A stretch of 64,000 nucleotides of DNA, taken from UBA4465 sp002292365 (GTDB lineage Bacteria; Bacteroidota; Bacteroidia; Cytophagales; Cyclobacteriaceae). The notes below the pieces were generated by a model. The model saw only the letters and a list, made by a program, of their open reading frames with translations, searched no databases and was not told the DNA's origin. Position 1 is the first letter of the stretch, and every line of letters starts with the position of its first letter. A program made the position numbers and the translations under genes. The DNA lies in NCBI GenBank assembly GCA_943788615.1, contig CALSQY010000002.1:474332-538331 (forward strand). Direction: 5' to 3'. Shown here piece by piece: positions 53,488 to 62,705 of this stretch.

Positions 53488-54855
53488 ATGAAGGAAAAAA
53501 TAGTCATATTAGGATCTGGAGAAAGTGGGGTAGGTGCTGCGATCTTAGCCATGAAGAATCATTATGACGTTTTTATTTCAGATCTTGGCATCATTTCTTC
53601 AAATACAAAGCAAAAGCTCGATGAATTAGGGGTGGCATTTGAAGAAAAAAAGCACACTTTTGAGCTAATTAAAAAGGCAGATACCGTAGTAAAAAGTCCA
53701 GGCATACCCGATAATACTCCATTAATTATGGATTTGATAGCCCAAGGGGTAGTGGTCATTTCAGAAATTGAATTTGCCTTCAGACACATAGCCCCGAATG
53801 CCAAAATAATAGGGATTACCGGTACTAACGGGAAGACGACTACGGCTTTATTGACCTATCATTTATTAAAAGAAGCAGGCTTGGACGTAGCTTTAGCGGG
53901 GAATATAGGCTATAGTCTGTCGAAAAGAGTTTCTGAAAAGGATTATGATTTTTATGTGATTGAAATCAGCTCTTTTCAGCTAGATGGCATCATTCAATTT
54001 AAACCGGATATTTCTGTATTACTGAATATAACTTCAGATCATTTAGATAGATATCATCATGATTTCAAGAAATATGTCGCCTCTAAATTTCGTATAGTTG
54101 AGAATGTCAACGCAGGATCTTCCTTCATTTATTGTCCAGACAGTAGTGCGGTAAATGAGGAAGTCAATGAAAGAGACATAACTGCGAGTTTATTTGCCAT
54201 ATCTGCGAACCCTCATTCAAAAAAAGGGGCATTTATAGGTAAAGATCATCTGATTTTTAATTTTGAATATCATGAAAAGGATAGGATATCCTTGGCGGAC
54301 ATTCCATTGATTGGCAGGCATAATATGATTAATGCCATGTCATCTGCCTTGTGTGCCTTAATGTTAGAAATTCCCATCAAGAAAGTTTTGGAAGGTATGA
54401 AATCCTTTAAAAATGTACCACACAGATTGGAAATGGTGGCAGAGATTGACCAAGTCAAATTTATCAATGATTCTAAGGCTACTAATGTAGATGCGGTCTA
54501 CTACGCTTTGGAAGGCATAAAAGAGCCTATTATTTGGATTGCTGGTGGTATAGATAAAGGAAATGATTATTCAATTTTAGATCAATGTGTGGCCCAAAAA
54601 GTCAAAGGGATTGTTTGTTTGGGTATAGATAATAGCAAAATCGAAAATCATTTTAGTGGTAAAGTCCCCTTTATGGGTCGAGCCAGATCAATAAGAGAAG
54701 CCATCCAAAGTGTTTGGGAGATTGCAAGTGCAGGAGATGTTGTGTTGTTGTCTCCTGCGTGCGCCAGTTTTGACTTGTTTACCAATTATGAGGACCGTGG
54801 CGATCAGTTTAAGAAGGCGGTAGGGTCATTAAATTTAAAATCGACCAGCCTATGA
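53488..54855 (+). CDS. murD: UDP-MurNAc-L-alanine:D-glutamate ligase
   Basis: Adds D-glutamate to UDP-MurNAc-L-Ala using ATP. N-terminal Rossmann-like domain IVILGSGESGVGAAILAMKN (UDP part), P-loop IIGITGTNGKTTTALLTYHL, DFYVIEISSFQLDGIIQF (Mg-binding), LNITSDHLDRYHHDFKKYVA, FINDSKATNVDAVYYALEG and a C-terminal LLSPACASFDLFTNYEDRGD (D-Glu binding). Length 455 is normal. Four-base overlap with ftsW. Confidence 0.97.
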   Translation: MKEKIVILGSGESGVGAAILAMKNHYDVFISDLGIISSNTKQKLDELGVAFEEKKHTFELIKKADTVVKSPGIPDNTPLIMDLIAQGVVVISEIEFAFRHIAPNAKIIGITGTNGKTTTALLTYHLLKEAGLDVALAGNIGYSLSKRVSEKDYDFYVIEISSFQLDGIIQFKPDISVLLNITSDHLDRYHHDFKKYVASKFRIVENVNAGSSFIYCPDSSAVNEEVNERDITASLFAISANPHSKKGAFIGKDHLIFNFEYHEKDRISLADIPLIGRHNMINAMSSALCALMLEIPIKKVLEGMKSFKNVPHRLEMVAEIDQVKFINDSKATNVDAVYYALEGIKEPIIWIAGGIDKGNDYSILDQCVAQKVKGIVCLGIDNSKIENHFSGKVPFMGRARSIREAIQSVWEIASAGDVVLLSPACASFDLFTNYEDRGDQFKKAVGSLNLKSTSL

Positions 54856-56015
54856 AGAAGGTCAAGGAATGGGCATATGAAAACTTGAAGGGTGACTCAA
54901 TCATTTGGCTCATTGTTTTATTGCTTTCTATTTTCAGCGTATTGGTAGTTTACAGTGCAACGGGGAGTTTAGCCTACAAATACGTTGGTGGAAATACGGA
55001 ATATTATTTATTGAAACATGGTGCCTTGGTTTTTTTGAGCCTTTTTGCGATGTGGGGAGTACATAAAATTGATTATCGCTATTATGCTAAAATCTCTAAA
55101 CTCTCGCTTTGGGTTTCGGTCTTTTTATTGGTCATCACGTGGTTATTTGGAGCCAATATCAATGAAGCTTCTCGTTGGTTGACTATACCAATCATCAACC
55201 AAGCTTTTCAGCCTTCTGATTTGGCCAAATTGGCTTTGATTGTGACCTTGGCAAGTATGCTTTCCAAGCGACAACAGAATATCCAAGATTTTCAAAAGAC
55301 CATAATTCCCATGCTGATTTGGATCGGACTTATTTGTGGTTTGATTGCTATGACCAATATCTCTAGTGCCGTATTGCTTTTTAGTACTTGCATGGTGGTG
55401 CTATTTATCGGACGCGTGCCATTGAAATTCATTGCTTTGTTACTTATCATTGGCGGATTTGCTGGAATGATTGCTTTTCAATTTGGACAACGAGGGAGTA
55501 CAGCGGTAAGCAGAGTAGAGGTCTTTTTCGGAGATGAAATACCTTACCAAGCCCAACAGGGCTATGCGGCCATTGCCACTGGGGGATTGTTTGGGAAAGG
55601 ACCGGGACAAAGTGATCAAAGGAATTTTTTACCTTCTGCCTATTCGGATTTCATTTATGCAATTATTATAGAAGAGTATGGTTTTGTTGGAGGGATAATT
55701 GTCATTTTCTTATACCTAGGCTTACTATATCGAGGGATGAAAGCGACTGCTCATTCTGAGACAGCCTATGGAGGTTTATTGGTTTCGGGGCTTGTTTTCT
55801 CTATTATTTTTCAAGCGATGATCAATATTGGTGTAACCTTAGGACTTGGGCCCATAACTGGTGTTACTCTGCCTTTGCTAAGTATGGGCGGTACGTCACA
55901 ATTATTTTTTGGTATTGCCATAGGAATGATTTTGAGTGTCACTCAAGGTGAGTTGTCCTCCTTTCCAATAGGGGTTAAAGGCAATCGATTAAAAAATCTA
56001 GAACGAGTGGCTTGA
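54852..56015 (+). CDS. ftsW: SEDS-family septal peptidoglycan glycosyltransferase
   Basis: Polymerises lipid II at the septum as partner of FtsI; ten-helix SEDS fold. Catalytic Asp is in QAFQPSDLAKLALIVTLA (SEDS Q-P-S-E/D), and other signatures are LFGANINEASRWLTIPIINQ and the C-terminal GLGPITGVTLPLLSMGGTSQ with LFFGIAIGMIL. The loop with YQAQQGYAAIATGGLFGKGP is typical of FtsW versus RodA. Length 387 is normal. Its TGA shares one base with the murG ATG. Confidence 0.95.
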   Translation: MKKVKEWAYENLKGDSIIWLIVLLLSIFSVLVVYSATGSLAYKYVGGNTEYYLLKHGALVFLSLFAMWGVHKIDYRYYAKISKLSLWVSVFLLVITWLFGANINEASRWLTIPIINQAFQPSDLAKLALIVTLASMLSKRQQNIQDFQKTIIPMLIWIGLICGLIAMTNISSAVLLFSTCMVVLFIGRVPLKFIALLLIIGGFAGMIAFQFGQRGSTAVSRVEVFFGDEIPYQAQQGYAAIATGGLFGKGPGQSDQRNFLPSAYSDFIYAIIIEEYGFVGGIIVIFLYLGLLYRGMKATAHSETAYGGLLVSGLVFSIIFQAMINIGVTLGLGPITGVTLPLLSMGGTSQLFFGIAIGMILSVTQGELSSFPIGVKGNRLKNLERVA

Positions 56016-57127
56016 TGGAGGGACTACATAGGACATATCGTATTATGATCAGCGGCGGAGGAACCGGAGGCCATGTTTATCCCGCCATATCGATTGCACA
56101 AGCATTGAAAACCTTGCATTCAGATGTCGAAATACTTTTTGTGGGTGCCAAAGGAAAAATGGAGATGAAAAAGGTGCCTGAAGCAGGCTTTGAAATTGTA
56201 GGGCTTTGGATCAATGGATTACAAAGAAGTATAAGTCTGAAGAATTTGCTTTTTCCGATCAAACTGCTTTTTAGTTTAATAAAATCTTTTCAGTTGATCA
56301 GGAGTTTTAGGCCAGATGTGGTGGTAGGCGTGGGCGGTTATGCCAGTGGTCCCTTATTATATATGGCGACATTAAATAAGATCCCCACGCTCATTCAAGA
56401 ACAAAACTCCTACGCAGGCCTCACCAATAAGTGGCTCTCAAAATCGGTCTCAACCATCTGCGTAGCTTATGAAGGAATGGATAAGTTCTTTCCAAAAGAT
56501 AAAATAGTCCTTACAGGGAATCCTGTGCGCAAGGATATTTTTCAAGACAGCACGCAATCCAAAGAAGCTTATGCATTCTTTAAATTGAATCCCAACAAAA
56601 AAATCTTATTGGTCATAGGTGGAAGCTTGGGGGCCAAAACAGTCAATCAAAGTATTCTGTCGGGCCTCGAGCAACTTTGGGCTTCGGATATCCAATTGAT
56701 ATGGCAGACGGGGGTTTTTTATCATACCCAAATTATGAGTGAAATAAAAACTCCATGGGATGAGCGTTTGAGGTTGTATGATTTCATCAAGGAAATGCAA
56801 TATGCTTATACAATTGCAGACGTCGTGGTCACCCGGGCGGGTGCTCTTTCAATTTCTGAATTGATGTTGAGCGCAAAACCCAGTATCTTGATACCCTCAC
56901 CTAACGTGGCAGAAGATCATCAGAAATTAAATGCCCAAAAGCTGATTTCAGGTAGGGCAGCCCTAATGGTGCCTGACGCATTGGCGGATACAATGTTGGT
57001 TAAAACGGCATTATCCTTACTTTCAGATGAGGAACAACAAAAAGAATTAGGCAAAAACATATTTTCCATGGGCCGGCCCAATGCGGCTAGAGACATCGCA
57101 GAAAAGGTAATTGAATTAGCCGCATGA
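56015..57127 (+). CDS. murG: Lipid II synthase (UDP-GlcNAc transferase)
   Basis: Peripheral inner-membrane GT28 enzyme that adds GlcNAc to lipid I. Start ATG at 56015 (TGATG overlap with ftsW) rather than the upstream TTG. Signatures: MISGGGTGGHVYPAISIAQA (lipid-side G loop), GVGGYASGPLLYMATL (second G loop), QEQNSYAGLTNKWLSKSVST, LVIGGSLGAKTVNQSILSGL (third) and VVTRAGALSISELMLSAKPS for the donor. Length 370 is normal. Four-base overlap with murC. Confidence 0.97.
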   Translation: MEGLHRTYRIMISGGGTGGHVYPAISIAQALKTLHSDVEILFVGAKGKMEMKKVPEAGFEIVGLWINGLQRSISLKNLLFPIKLLFSLIKSFQLIRSFRPDVVVGVGGYASGPLLYMATLNKIPTLIQEQNSYAGLTNKWLSKSVSTICVAYEGMDKFFPKDKIVLTGNPVRKDIFQDSTQSKEAYAFFKLNPNKKILLVIGGSLGAKTVNQSILSGLEQLWASDIQLIWQTGVFYHTQIMSEIKTPWDERLRLYDFIKEMQYAYTIADVVVTRAGALSISELMLSAKPSILIPSPNVAEDHQKLNAQKLISGRAALMVPDALADTMLVKTALSLLSDEEQQKELGKNIFSMGRPNAARDIAEKVIELAA

Positions 57128-58488
57128 ATCTGACTCAATTACATAGCGTATATTTTTTAGGGATTGGAGGCATAGGGATGTCAGCACTGGCAAAATGGTT
57201 CAAACATCGAGGCTTGTCAGTGGGAGGATATGACAGATTATCAACCCCACTTACCCGTTCTTTGGAAGCGCTAGATATCGAGGTGCATTATGAAGACCAA
57301 ATAAGTCAACTACCTGAAAAGTATAGAGAGAACCCACAGACCTTAGTGGTTTATACTCCAGCCATGTCAGCATCCTCACAGCTACTGAAGTTTTTTAAAG
57401 TAGGAGGATTTCAAATAAAAAAAAGATCTGAAGTTTTGGGAATGATTACCCGAAATCATTTCTCCATCGCGATTGCTGGAACCCATGGAAAAACAACCAC
57501 TTCATCCCTGGTGGCGCATGTGATGTACAGCAGTACAAAAGATTGTTCTGCATTTGTGGGGGGAATCATGACCAATTATGACTCCAATTTACTGATCGGT
57601 GCCGAAGAGGGTATCGTTGTGGTTGAAGCAGATGAATTTGATCGGTCTTTTTTGAAATTGAGTCCTGATTTTACCGTCGTTACTTCCTTGGATCCAGATC
57701 ATTTGGATATTTATGGAGATGCTGAAGAGATGACCAAGAGTTATTTGACGTTTATTCATAAGACCCACCTAGAAGGGGAGATTCTTTTACACAAAGATGT
57801 GTCGTCAAAGTTAGGTGCTAATTTGTTGAGGAAACACCGTACTTATGGTCTTGAAGGCGCACAAATCACAGCCAAGAATATCAGGGTTGAGGCAAGTAAA
57901 TTTGTATTTGATTATGTAGGAACTGTTGAAATTAAGAACCTTCATTTAGCCTTACCAGGGTTTCATAATGTTGAGAACGCACTGGCAGCGATTACTGCAG
58001 CATTAGATATCGGTGTTGGACCTGATTTTATTAAAGAGGCTATCGAGAGCTATCGGGGTGTGAAAAGAAGATTTGAATTCATATTGGATCGCCCTGATAT
58101 GGTTTATATTGACGATTACGCCCACCATCCTAATGAAATTGACGCTTTACTCAAGTCAGCTAAGAAACTCTATCCTGAGAAGAAAATCACGGTGGTATTT
58201 CAGCCTCACTTATTTACAAGAACTCGAGATTTTCATCAAGAATTTGCTGAAAAACTATCCCTTGCCGATGAAATCATTATGCTTGATATTTATCCTGCAC
58301 GTGAGCAGCCCATATCCGGTGTGGATGCTCATTTAATCTTAGATCGTATCACACAAGTAAATAAAAAAATCGTCACATTAGATGATTTTCCAATGATATT
58401 AGAGGACTTACAAGTAGAAGTATTGTTAACTGTAGGAGCAGGAAATATAGATACCTTGGTTCCCGTTATAAAATCTTTTTATACCTGA
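57124..58488 (+). CDS. murC: UDP-MurNAc:L-alanine ligase
   Basis: First Mur ligase, adds L-alanine to UDP-MurNAc. N-terminal UDP loop YFLGIGGIGMSALAKWFKHR, P-loop IAGTHGKTTTSSLVAHVMYS, VVEADEFDRSFLKLSPDFTV, SLDPDHLDIYGDAEEMTKSY and YIDDYAHHPNEIDALLKSAK with FQPHLFTRTRDF in the C-terminal domain. Length 454 is normal. In this genome murC follows murG, as usual, with no ddl or murB between it and ftsQ. One base separates it from ftsQ. Confidence 0.97.
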   Translation: MNLTQLHSVYFLGIGGIGMSALAKWFKHRGLSVGGYDRLSTPLTRSLEALDIEVHYEDQISQLPEKYRENPQTLVVYTPAMSASSQLLKFFKVGGFQIKKRSEVLGMITRNHFSIAIAGTHGKTTTSSLVAHVMYSSTKDCSAFVGGIMTNYDSNLLIGAEEGIVVVEADEFDRSFLKLSPDFTVVTSLDPDHLDIYGDAEEMTKSYLTFIHKTHLEGEILLHKDVSSKLGANLLRKHRTYGLEGAQITAKNIRVEASKFVFDYVGTVEIKNLHLALPGFHNVENALAAITAALDIGVGPDFIKEAIESYRGVKRRFEFILDRPDMVYIDDYAHHPNEIDALLKSAKKLYPEKKITVVFQPHLFTRTRDFHQEFAEKLSLADEIIMLDIYPAREQPISGVDAHLILDRITQVNKKIVTLDDFPMILEDLQVEVLLTVGAGNIDTLVPVIKSFYT

Positions 58489-58489
58489 T

Positions 58490-59242
58490 ATGAATACTTA
58501 TTTTAAAAATATATTGATTTATTCGTTGGGTAGCTTGATCTTGATTTCATTGATCAGCTTTCGGGCGTTGAGGCTTTCTGAACGTAAGGTGAGTGGGATT
58601 GATATTGAAATTATGAACAATCATGATTTTTATCTCATTGATCAATTTGAAATTCAAGCGTTATTAGACAACGAGCAGTCGGTTGTATTAGGAACAAATT
58701 TTGACCAAGTTGATATCAAGTTGTTGGAAAGACAAGTGGAAGAAAATCCTTTCGTGGCTGAAATTGATATTTTCATGAGCGTCACTGGGGTTTTGGGAGC
58801 TAAAGTATCTCAGGCGCAACCTATTGGACGTTTGATGAGTTCTCGCGGTCCTGATCAATACATAGATGTGACGGGTAAGTTATTGCCCATGAATACTGAT
58901 TACACCGCTCGGGTTCCGCTCATTTCTTTTGCTGAATATCCACAATGGGAGTCAAATCTAGGAGAAAATGATTTGGGTAAGCAATTAATGGAGTTCTTAA
59001 TTTTCATCAACAAAGACGAACTGTGGAAGGCTCAAATTGCACAGCTGGTCGTGAGTGAGGAAAATGAATTGACCCTCTGGCCACAAATGACCAAGCAACT
59101 AATTCTATTTGGGCCTGCGGATGAGATTGAAGAAAAATTTAAAAAATTAAAGCTTTTTTATAAAGAGGTGCTACCCAAGAAAGGGTGGAACACCTATAGT
59201 TCTATAAACTTAAAATATAAGAATCAAATTGTGTGCAAGTAA
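58490..59242 (+). CDS. ftsQ: Divisome protein FtsQ
   Basis: Bitopic septal protein bridging FtsL/FtsB to later proteins. Short cytoplasmic part, one helix (ILIYSLGSLILISLISFRAL), then a POTRA-like and beta domain: DIEIMNNHDFYLIDQFEIQA, NPFVAEIDIFMSVTGVLGAK, ISQAQPIGRLMSSRG is close to the characteristic V-x-x-x-x-P-x-x-R/G, and YIDVTGKLLPMNTDYTARVP. Sequence is weakly conserved, but the fold order and its place before ftsA support it. Length 250 is normal for Bacteroidota. Sixteen bases to ftsA. Confidence 0.9.
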   Translation: MNTYFKNILIYSLGSLILISLISFRALRLSERKVSGIDIEIMNNHDFYLIDQFEIQALLDNEQSVVLGTNFDQVDIKLLERQVEENPFVAEIDIFMSVTGVLGAKVSQAQPIGRLMSSRGPDQYIDVTGKLLPMNTDYTARVPLISFAEYPQWESNLGENDLGKQLMEFLIFINKDELWKAQIAQLVVSEENELTLWPQMTKQLILFGPADEIEEKFKKLKLFYKEVLPKKGWNTYSSINLKYKNQIVCK

Positions 59243-59257
59243 ATAAATTGATGAATA

Positions 59258-60553
59258 ATGGATAACAACCAAATAATTGTAGGCCTTGATATTGGCACAA
59301 CTAAAATCTGTGCGATTGTAGGCAGAAAAAATGAGTTCGGAAAATTGGAAATTCTGGGTATGGGTAAAGCCATTTCAGACGGTGTCATTCGGGGTATTGT
59401 CACCAATATCGATAAAACGGTAATGGCGATTGAATCTGCGATAGAGGAGGCCAGTGCGCAATCAGAAATAGAGATCAACGTGGTCAACGTGGGCATTGCG
59501 GGTCAACACATCAAAAGTGCGGTACATCATGGATCGATCACTAGAGACACCAATGATGAAATTACAATTGAAGATGTCAGTCGACTAGCCAATGATATGT
59601 ATCGGATAGTTATTCCGCCGGGTAGTGAAATCATTCATGTCATGCCTCAAGATTATTTGGTAGATTATGAAGAAGGCATCAAGGATCCTGTCGGTATGTC
59701 TGGGGTTAAGTTGGAGGCCGATTTCCATATCATTACGGCACAAACCAATGCCATCAATAACATCAATAAATGTATTAAGAGAGCAGGATTAAAAATTGAA
59801 AATTTAATTCTTGAACCGCTGGCCTCCAGTCTTGCAGTGTTAAGCGAAGAAGAAAAAGAGGCCGGTGTATGTTTAGTGGATATAGGTGGAGGGACTACAG
59901 ATATTGCAGTTTTTTATGACAATATTATCAGGCACACAGCCGTAATTCCATTTGGAGGTAATATTGTTACTTCCGACATCAAGCAAGGGTGTATGGTGAT
60001 GCACAACCAAGCCGAATTATTAAAAACAAAATTTGGCAGAGCGATTTCAGACGAGGCTAACCCCAATGAAATCGTTGCCATTCCCGGCTTTAGGAACAGA
60101 CCTGCCAAAGAGATTTCTGTCAAAAACCTCGCTCATATTATTGAAGCGAGAATGGAAGAAATCATTGAAATGGTCCATACTGAAATCATCTCCTCAGGTT
60201 ATCACAAAAAATTAGCGGCAGGGATCGTAGTAACTGGCGGCGGTTCACAATTAAATAATTTAAAACAATTATTTGAATACATGACTGGCCTTGATACTCG
60301 GGTAGGTTATCCCAATGAGCATTTGGGGAAAAGTAAGGTTGAAGATGCAAAAAGTCCCATGTATGCTACCTCAGTAGGCTTAGTATTGACGGGTTTCAAA
60401 GCATTGGACATCAGAGAATCAAATTATAAAGAGACGACTGGCCTCTCGGAGCGCAAGGTAAAAGATAAAAAGAATTCAAATTTTTTCGGGAATATGTTAG
60501 AGCGAACCAAAGAACTGCTCTTAGATGACATTAACGACAAGCAAGAATATTAA
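59258..60553 (+). CDS. ftsA: Cell division protein FtsA
   Basis: Actin-like ATPase that tethers FtsZ to the membrane. Phosphate-1 loop IIVGLDIGTTKICAIVGRKN, 1C domain GSITRDTNDEITIEDVSRLA, phosphate-2 GVCLVDIGGGTTDIAVFYDN and adenosine motif AAGIVVTGGGSQLNNLKQLF. The C-terminal amphipathic helix SNFFGNMLERTKELLLDDIN is the membrane anchor, here preceded by a Lys-rich stretch (ERKVKDKKN). Length 431 is normal. Thirty-three bases precede ftsZ. Confidence 0.97.
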   Translation: MDNNQIIVGLDIGTTKICAIVGRKNEFGKLEILGMGKAISDGVIRGIVTNIDKTVMAIESAIEEASAQSEIEINVVNVGIAGQHIKSAVHHGSITRDTNDEITIEDVSRLANDMYRIVIPPGSEIIHVMPQDYLVDYEEGIKDPVGMSGVKLEADFHIITAQTNAINNINKCIKRAGLKIENLILEPLASSLAVLSEEEKEAGVCLVDIGGGTTDIAVFYDNIIRHTAVIPFGGNIVTSDIKQGCMVMHNQAELLKTKFGRAISDEANPNEIVAIPGFRNRPAKEISVKNLAHIIEARMEEIIEMVHTEIISSGYHKKLAAGIVVTGGGSQLNNLKQLFEYMTGLDTRVGYPNEHLGKSKVEDAKSPMYATSVGLVLTGFKALDIRESNYKETTGLSERKVKDKKNSNFFGNMLERTKELLLDDINDKQEY

Positions 60554-60586
60554 AAAAATTAACGAGAACAATTAAACAGAACAATC

Positions 60587-62206
60587 ATGGCAGAAAACAC
60601 ATATGCATTCGATATGCCCACCCATCATAAATCAATTATTAAGGTAATTGGTGTAGGAGGTGGCGGTAGCAACGCTGTTAATTACATGTTTAATCAAGGG
60701 ATTAAAGATGTAGAATTTGTAGTTTGTAATACAGATAGTCAGGCGCTTCAAATGAGCCCAGTACCAAATAAGCTCCAAATAGGAATTAACTTGACTAGTG
60801 GTTTAGGGGCGGGTGCCAATCCTGAGAAGGGAAAAAATGCGGCCATAGAAAGTAAAGAGGAGATTAGAGAACTTCTTGGAGACGATACCAGAATGATTTT
60901 CATCACTGCAGGAATGGGTGGAGGAACCGGAACAGGTGCAGCGCCCGTGATTGCGTCTGTAGCTCAAGAGATGGGTATCTTGACCGTGGGTATTGTGACT
61001 TCACCTTTTGGATTCGAAGGAAGAAAGAAAACGAAACAAGCCAATGAAGGGATTGATGCATTGAAGGAACACTGTGATACGGTCTTGGTTATTCTCAATG
61101 ATAAGATCAAAGAGATATATGGTAATTTATCTATTCGAGAAGCTTTTGGACAAGCAGATAATGTCTTGACAACTGCCTCAAAAGGGATCGCTGAAATTAT
61201 TACAGTTTCTGGATATGTCAATGTTGATTTTGAGGATGTCAAAACTGTGATGAAAGGAGCTGGAGCCGCTGTGATGGGTAGTTCTGAAACGACTGGAGAG
61301 AATAGGGCTAGAAGAGCGGCTGAAGCGGCCATTAATTCTCCTTTACTTAATAATCACACCATTGCAGGAGCGCAAAAAATATTATTAAGTATTGTGTCTG
61401 GGGAAGAAGCGGAATTACAAATGGATGAGCTCACCGAGATTACAGATTATATGCAGGATATGTCAGGAGAAGATGCTGAAGTTATTTTTGGTCATGGAGT
61501 AGACCCTGCCTTAGGTGAAAAAATCCGCGTGACCATTATCGCTACTGGTTTTGCGGTTGCACCAAACGAAGTAGCAGCCAAAGCAGCTTTGAATGATGAT
61601 AATTCTCTTGATCCCAATAATGAAGATGAAAGCCAGACTGATTCAAACGAGGATCAAGAAAATAAAGTATATGACTTAGAAGCTTCTGAAGGTATCAATC
61701 AAATCAGTCTTTTTGGTAATGATCTTGAAGAGTATAACGAAAATTCAGAAGATTATGATTTGAAATCAATCATACCTACCCCCACATTTGATGATCCGAT
61801 ATCAGAGGAAACGCAGGATCCATTACAATATGATTTTGATCTACCCGAGAGTATAGATGAGGATCATGAGACATTTACTTTTGAACTTGAATCCGATTCA
61901 GAAGACTCTCATGCCGACGATTATCCCCTTGAAGAGTTGACTGATAACAGTCATTTATCTTCTAAAAAAGCCCAGATGATTGAAGCGAGACAAAAAAGAG
62001 AAGAGGCTATGATGAATGAAAAGCAACATCAACCTATTTCTAATGAAGGATTGAAGGAAAAATGGGAGGTACCTGCTTTTGAGCGTAAGCGTGTTAAGCT
62101 CCAAAAAGTACCCCACTCGATGGAGCAAAATATCTCCAAATTTAGTTTGAACGATGACAATCAAATCATTGGTAATAATAAATTTTTACATGATAATGTA
62201 GATTAA
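60587..62206 (+). CDS. ftsZ: Tubulin-like cell division GTPase FtsZ
   Basis: Forms the Z ring. Core signatures: IIKVIGVGGGGSNAVNYMFN, GMGGGTGTGAAPVIASVA (tubulin loop G111-G117), SPFGFEGRKKTKQANEGIDA, and T7-loop VNVDFEDVKTVMKGAGAAVM with the catalytic Asp. After residue about 325 comes a very acidic linker of some 150 residues (SLDPNNEDESQTDSNEDQEN and EDHETFTFELESDSEDSHAD) before a basic patch (SSKKAQMIEARQKREEAMMN) and a conserved-type tail ending FSLNDDNQIIGNNKFLHDNV then D. Length 539 is long compared with about 383 of E. coli but usual in Bacteroidota. Last gene of the cluster. Confidence 0.97.
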   Translation: MAENTYAFDMPTHHKSIIKVIGVGGGGSNAVNYMFNQGIKDVEFVVCNTDSQALQMSPVPNKLQIGINLTSGLGAGANPEKGKNAAIESKEEIRELLGDDTRMIFITAGMGGGTGTGAAPVIASVAQEMGILTVGIVTSPFGFEGRKKTKQANEGIDALKEHCDTVLVILNDKIKEIYGNLSIREAFGQADNVLTTASKGIAEIITVSGYVNVDFEDVKTVMKGAGAAVMGSSETTGENRARRAAEAAINSPLLNNHTIAGAQKILLSIVSGEEAELQMDELTEITDYMQDMSGEDAEVIFGHGVDPALGEKIRVTIIATGFAVAPNEVAAKAALNDDNSLDPNNEDESQTDSNEDQENKVYDLEASEGINQISLFGNDLEEYNENSEDYDLKSIIPTPTFDDPISEETQDPLQYDFDLPESIDEDHETFTFELESDSEDSHADDYPLEELTDNSHLSSKKAQMIEARQKREEAMMNEKQHQPISNEGLKEKWEVPAFERKRVKLQKVPHSMEQNISKFSLNDDNQIIGNNKFLHDNVD

Positions 62207-62705
62207 GAATAGGGGAAAAATAAGTAGGGAAGTTTTTTCCTAAGTACAAATGAGAGTAATTAAAATAAAATGTAAAGTGTTGATAGGAAATAATACCTAA
62301 AATAAGAGACCTTTTTTGGAGCATATGAAGATGTAATTGCTATCTATTTTGTATGAGATATTTTGAAGGAATTTTCGTTTCAGAAAGAATTTAAATTAGG
62401 TAGTTGGACTAGCCTAATTATTTATATATTTTTTAAAAATAAATAGTTATATAAGTCAAAGAATTAAAGCATTTTAACCCATTTACTATAAAATTAGCTC
62501 TAAGTGGTTTTTTCTATTCTTTTTTGATATTAAAGAGTAATTATGAGGTTACTTTTTATGCCGGGGAAGTATAAATATTGTCGAAAAAGAAGATTTTATG
62601 TTTAAAAAGTAAAAAAGAACCGTTTTTTATGCTGATTTAACTTTTAATCGAGGTTTTTTTGTCATTTTTTGGCGATTTTTGTGTTTTTTAAAAACAAGTA
62701 CCAAA
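62207..62705. other. 499-base noncoding region between ftsZ and a secreted-protein gene
   Basis: AT-rich, no reading frame of note. It holds the possible ftsZ terminator at its start. The last 100 bases have many T-runs (ggtttttttgtcattttttg, gcgatttttgtgttttttaa) that overlap motifs like TTTTTTTG, but no exact TAnnTTTG was found, so the promoter of the downstream gene is not located. No hairpins of note between 62250 and 62600. Confidence 0.5.
62214..62240 (+). terminator. Possible terminator after ftsZ
   Basis: GGAAAAA (62214-62220) and TTTTTCC (62234-62240) form a 7-base-pair stem with a 13-base loop starting eight bases after the ftsZ stop. The T-run is in the descending arm and not after it, so it is not a classical intrinsic terminator. 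Weak candidate. Confidence 0.3.

Noticed and set aside
60964..61332. 122-codon minus-strand frame inside ftsZ
   Set aside because: Shadow of ftsZ coding bias on the other strand; rich in Ala/Ser/Ile with no start context.
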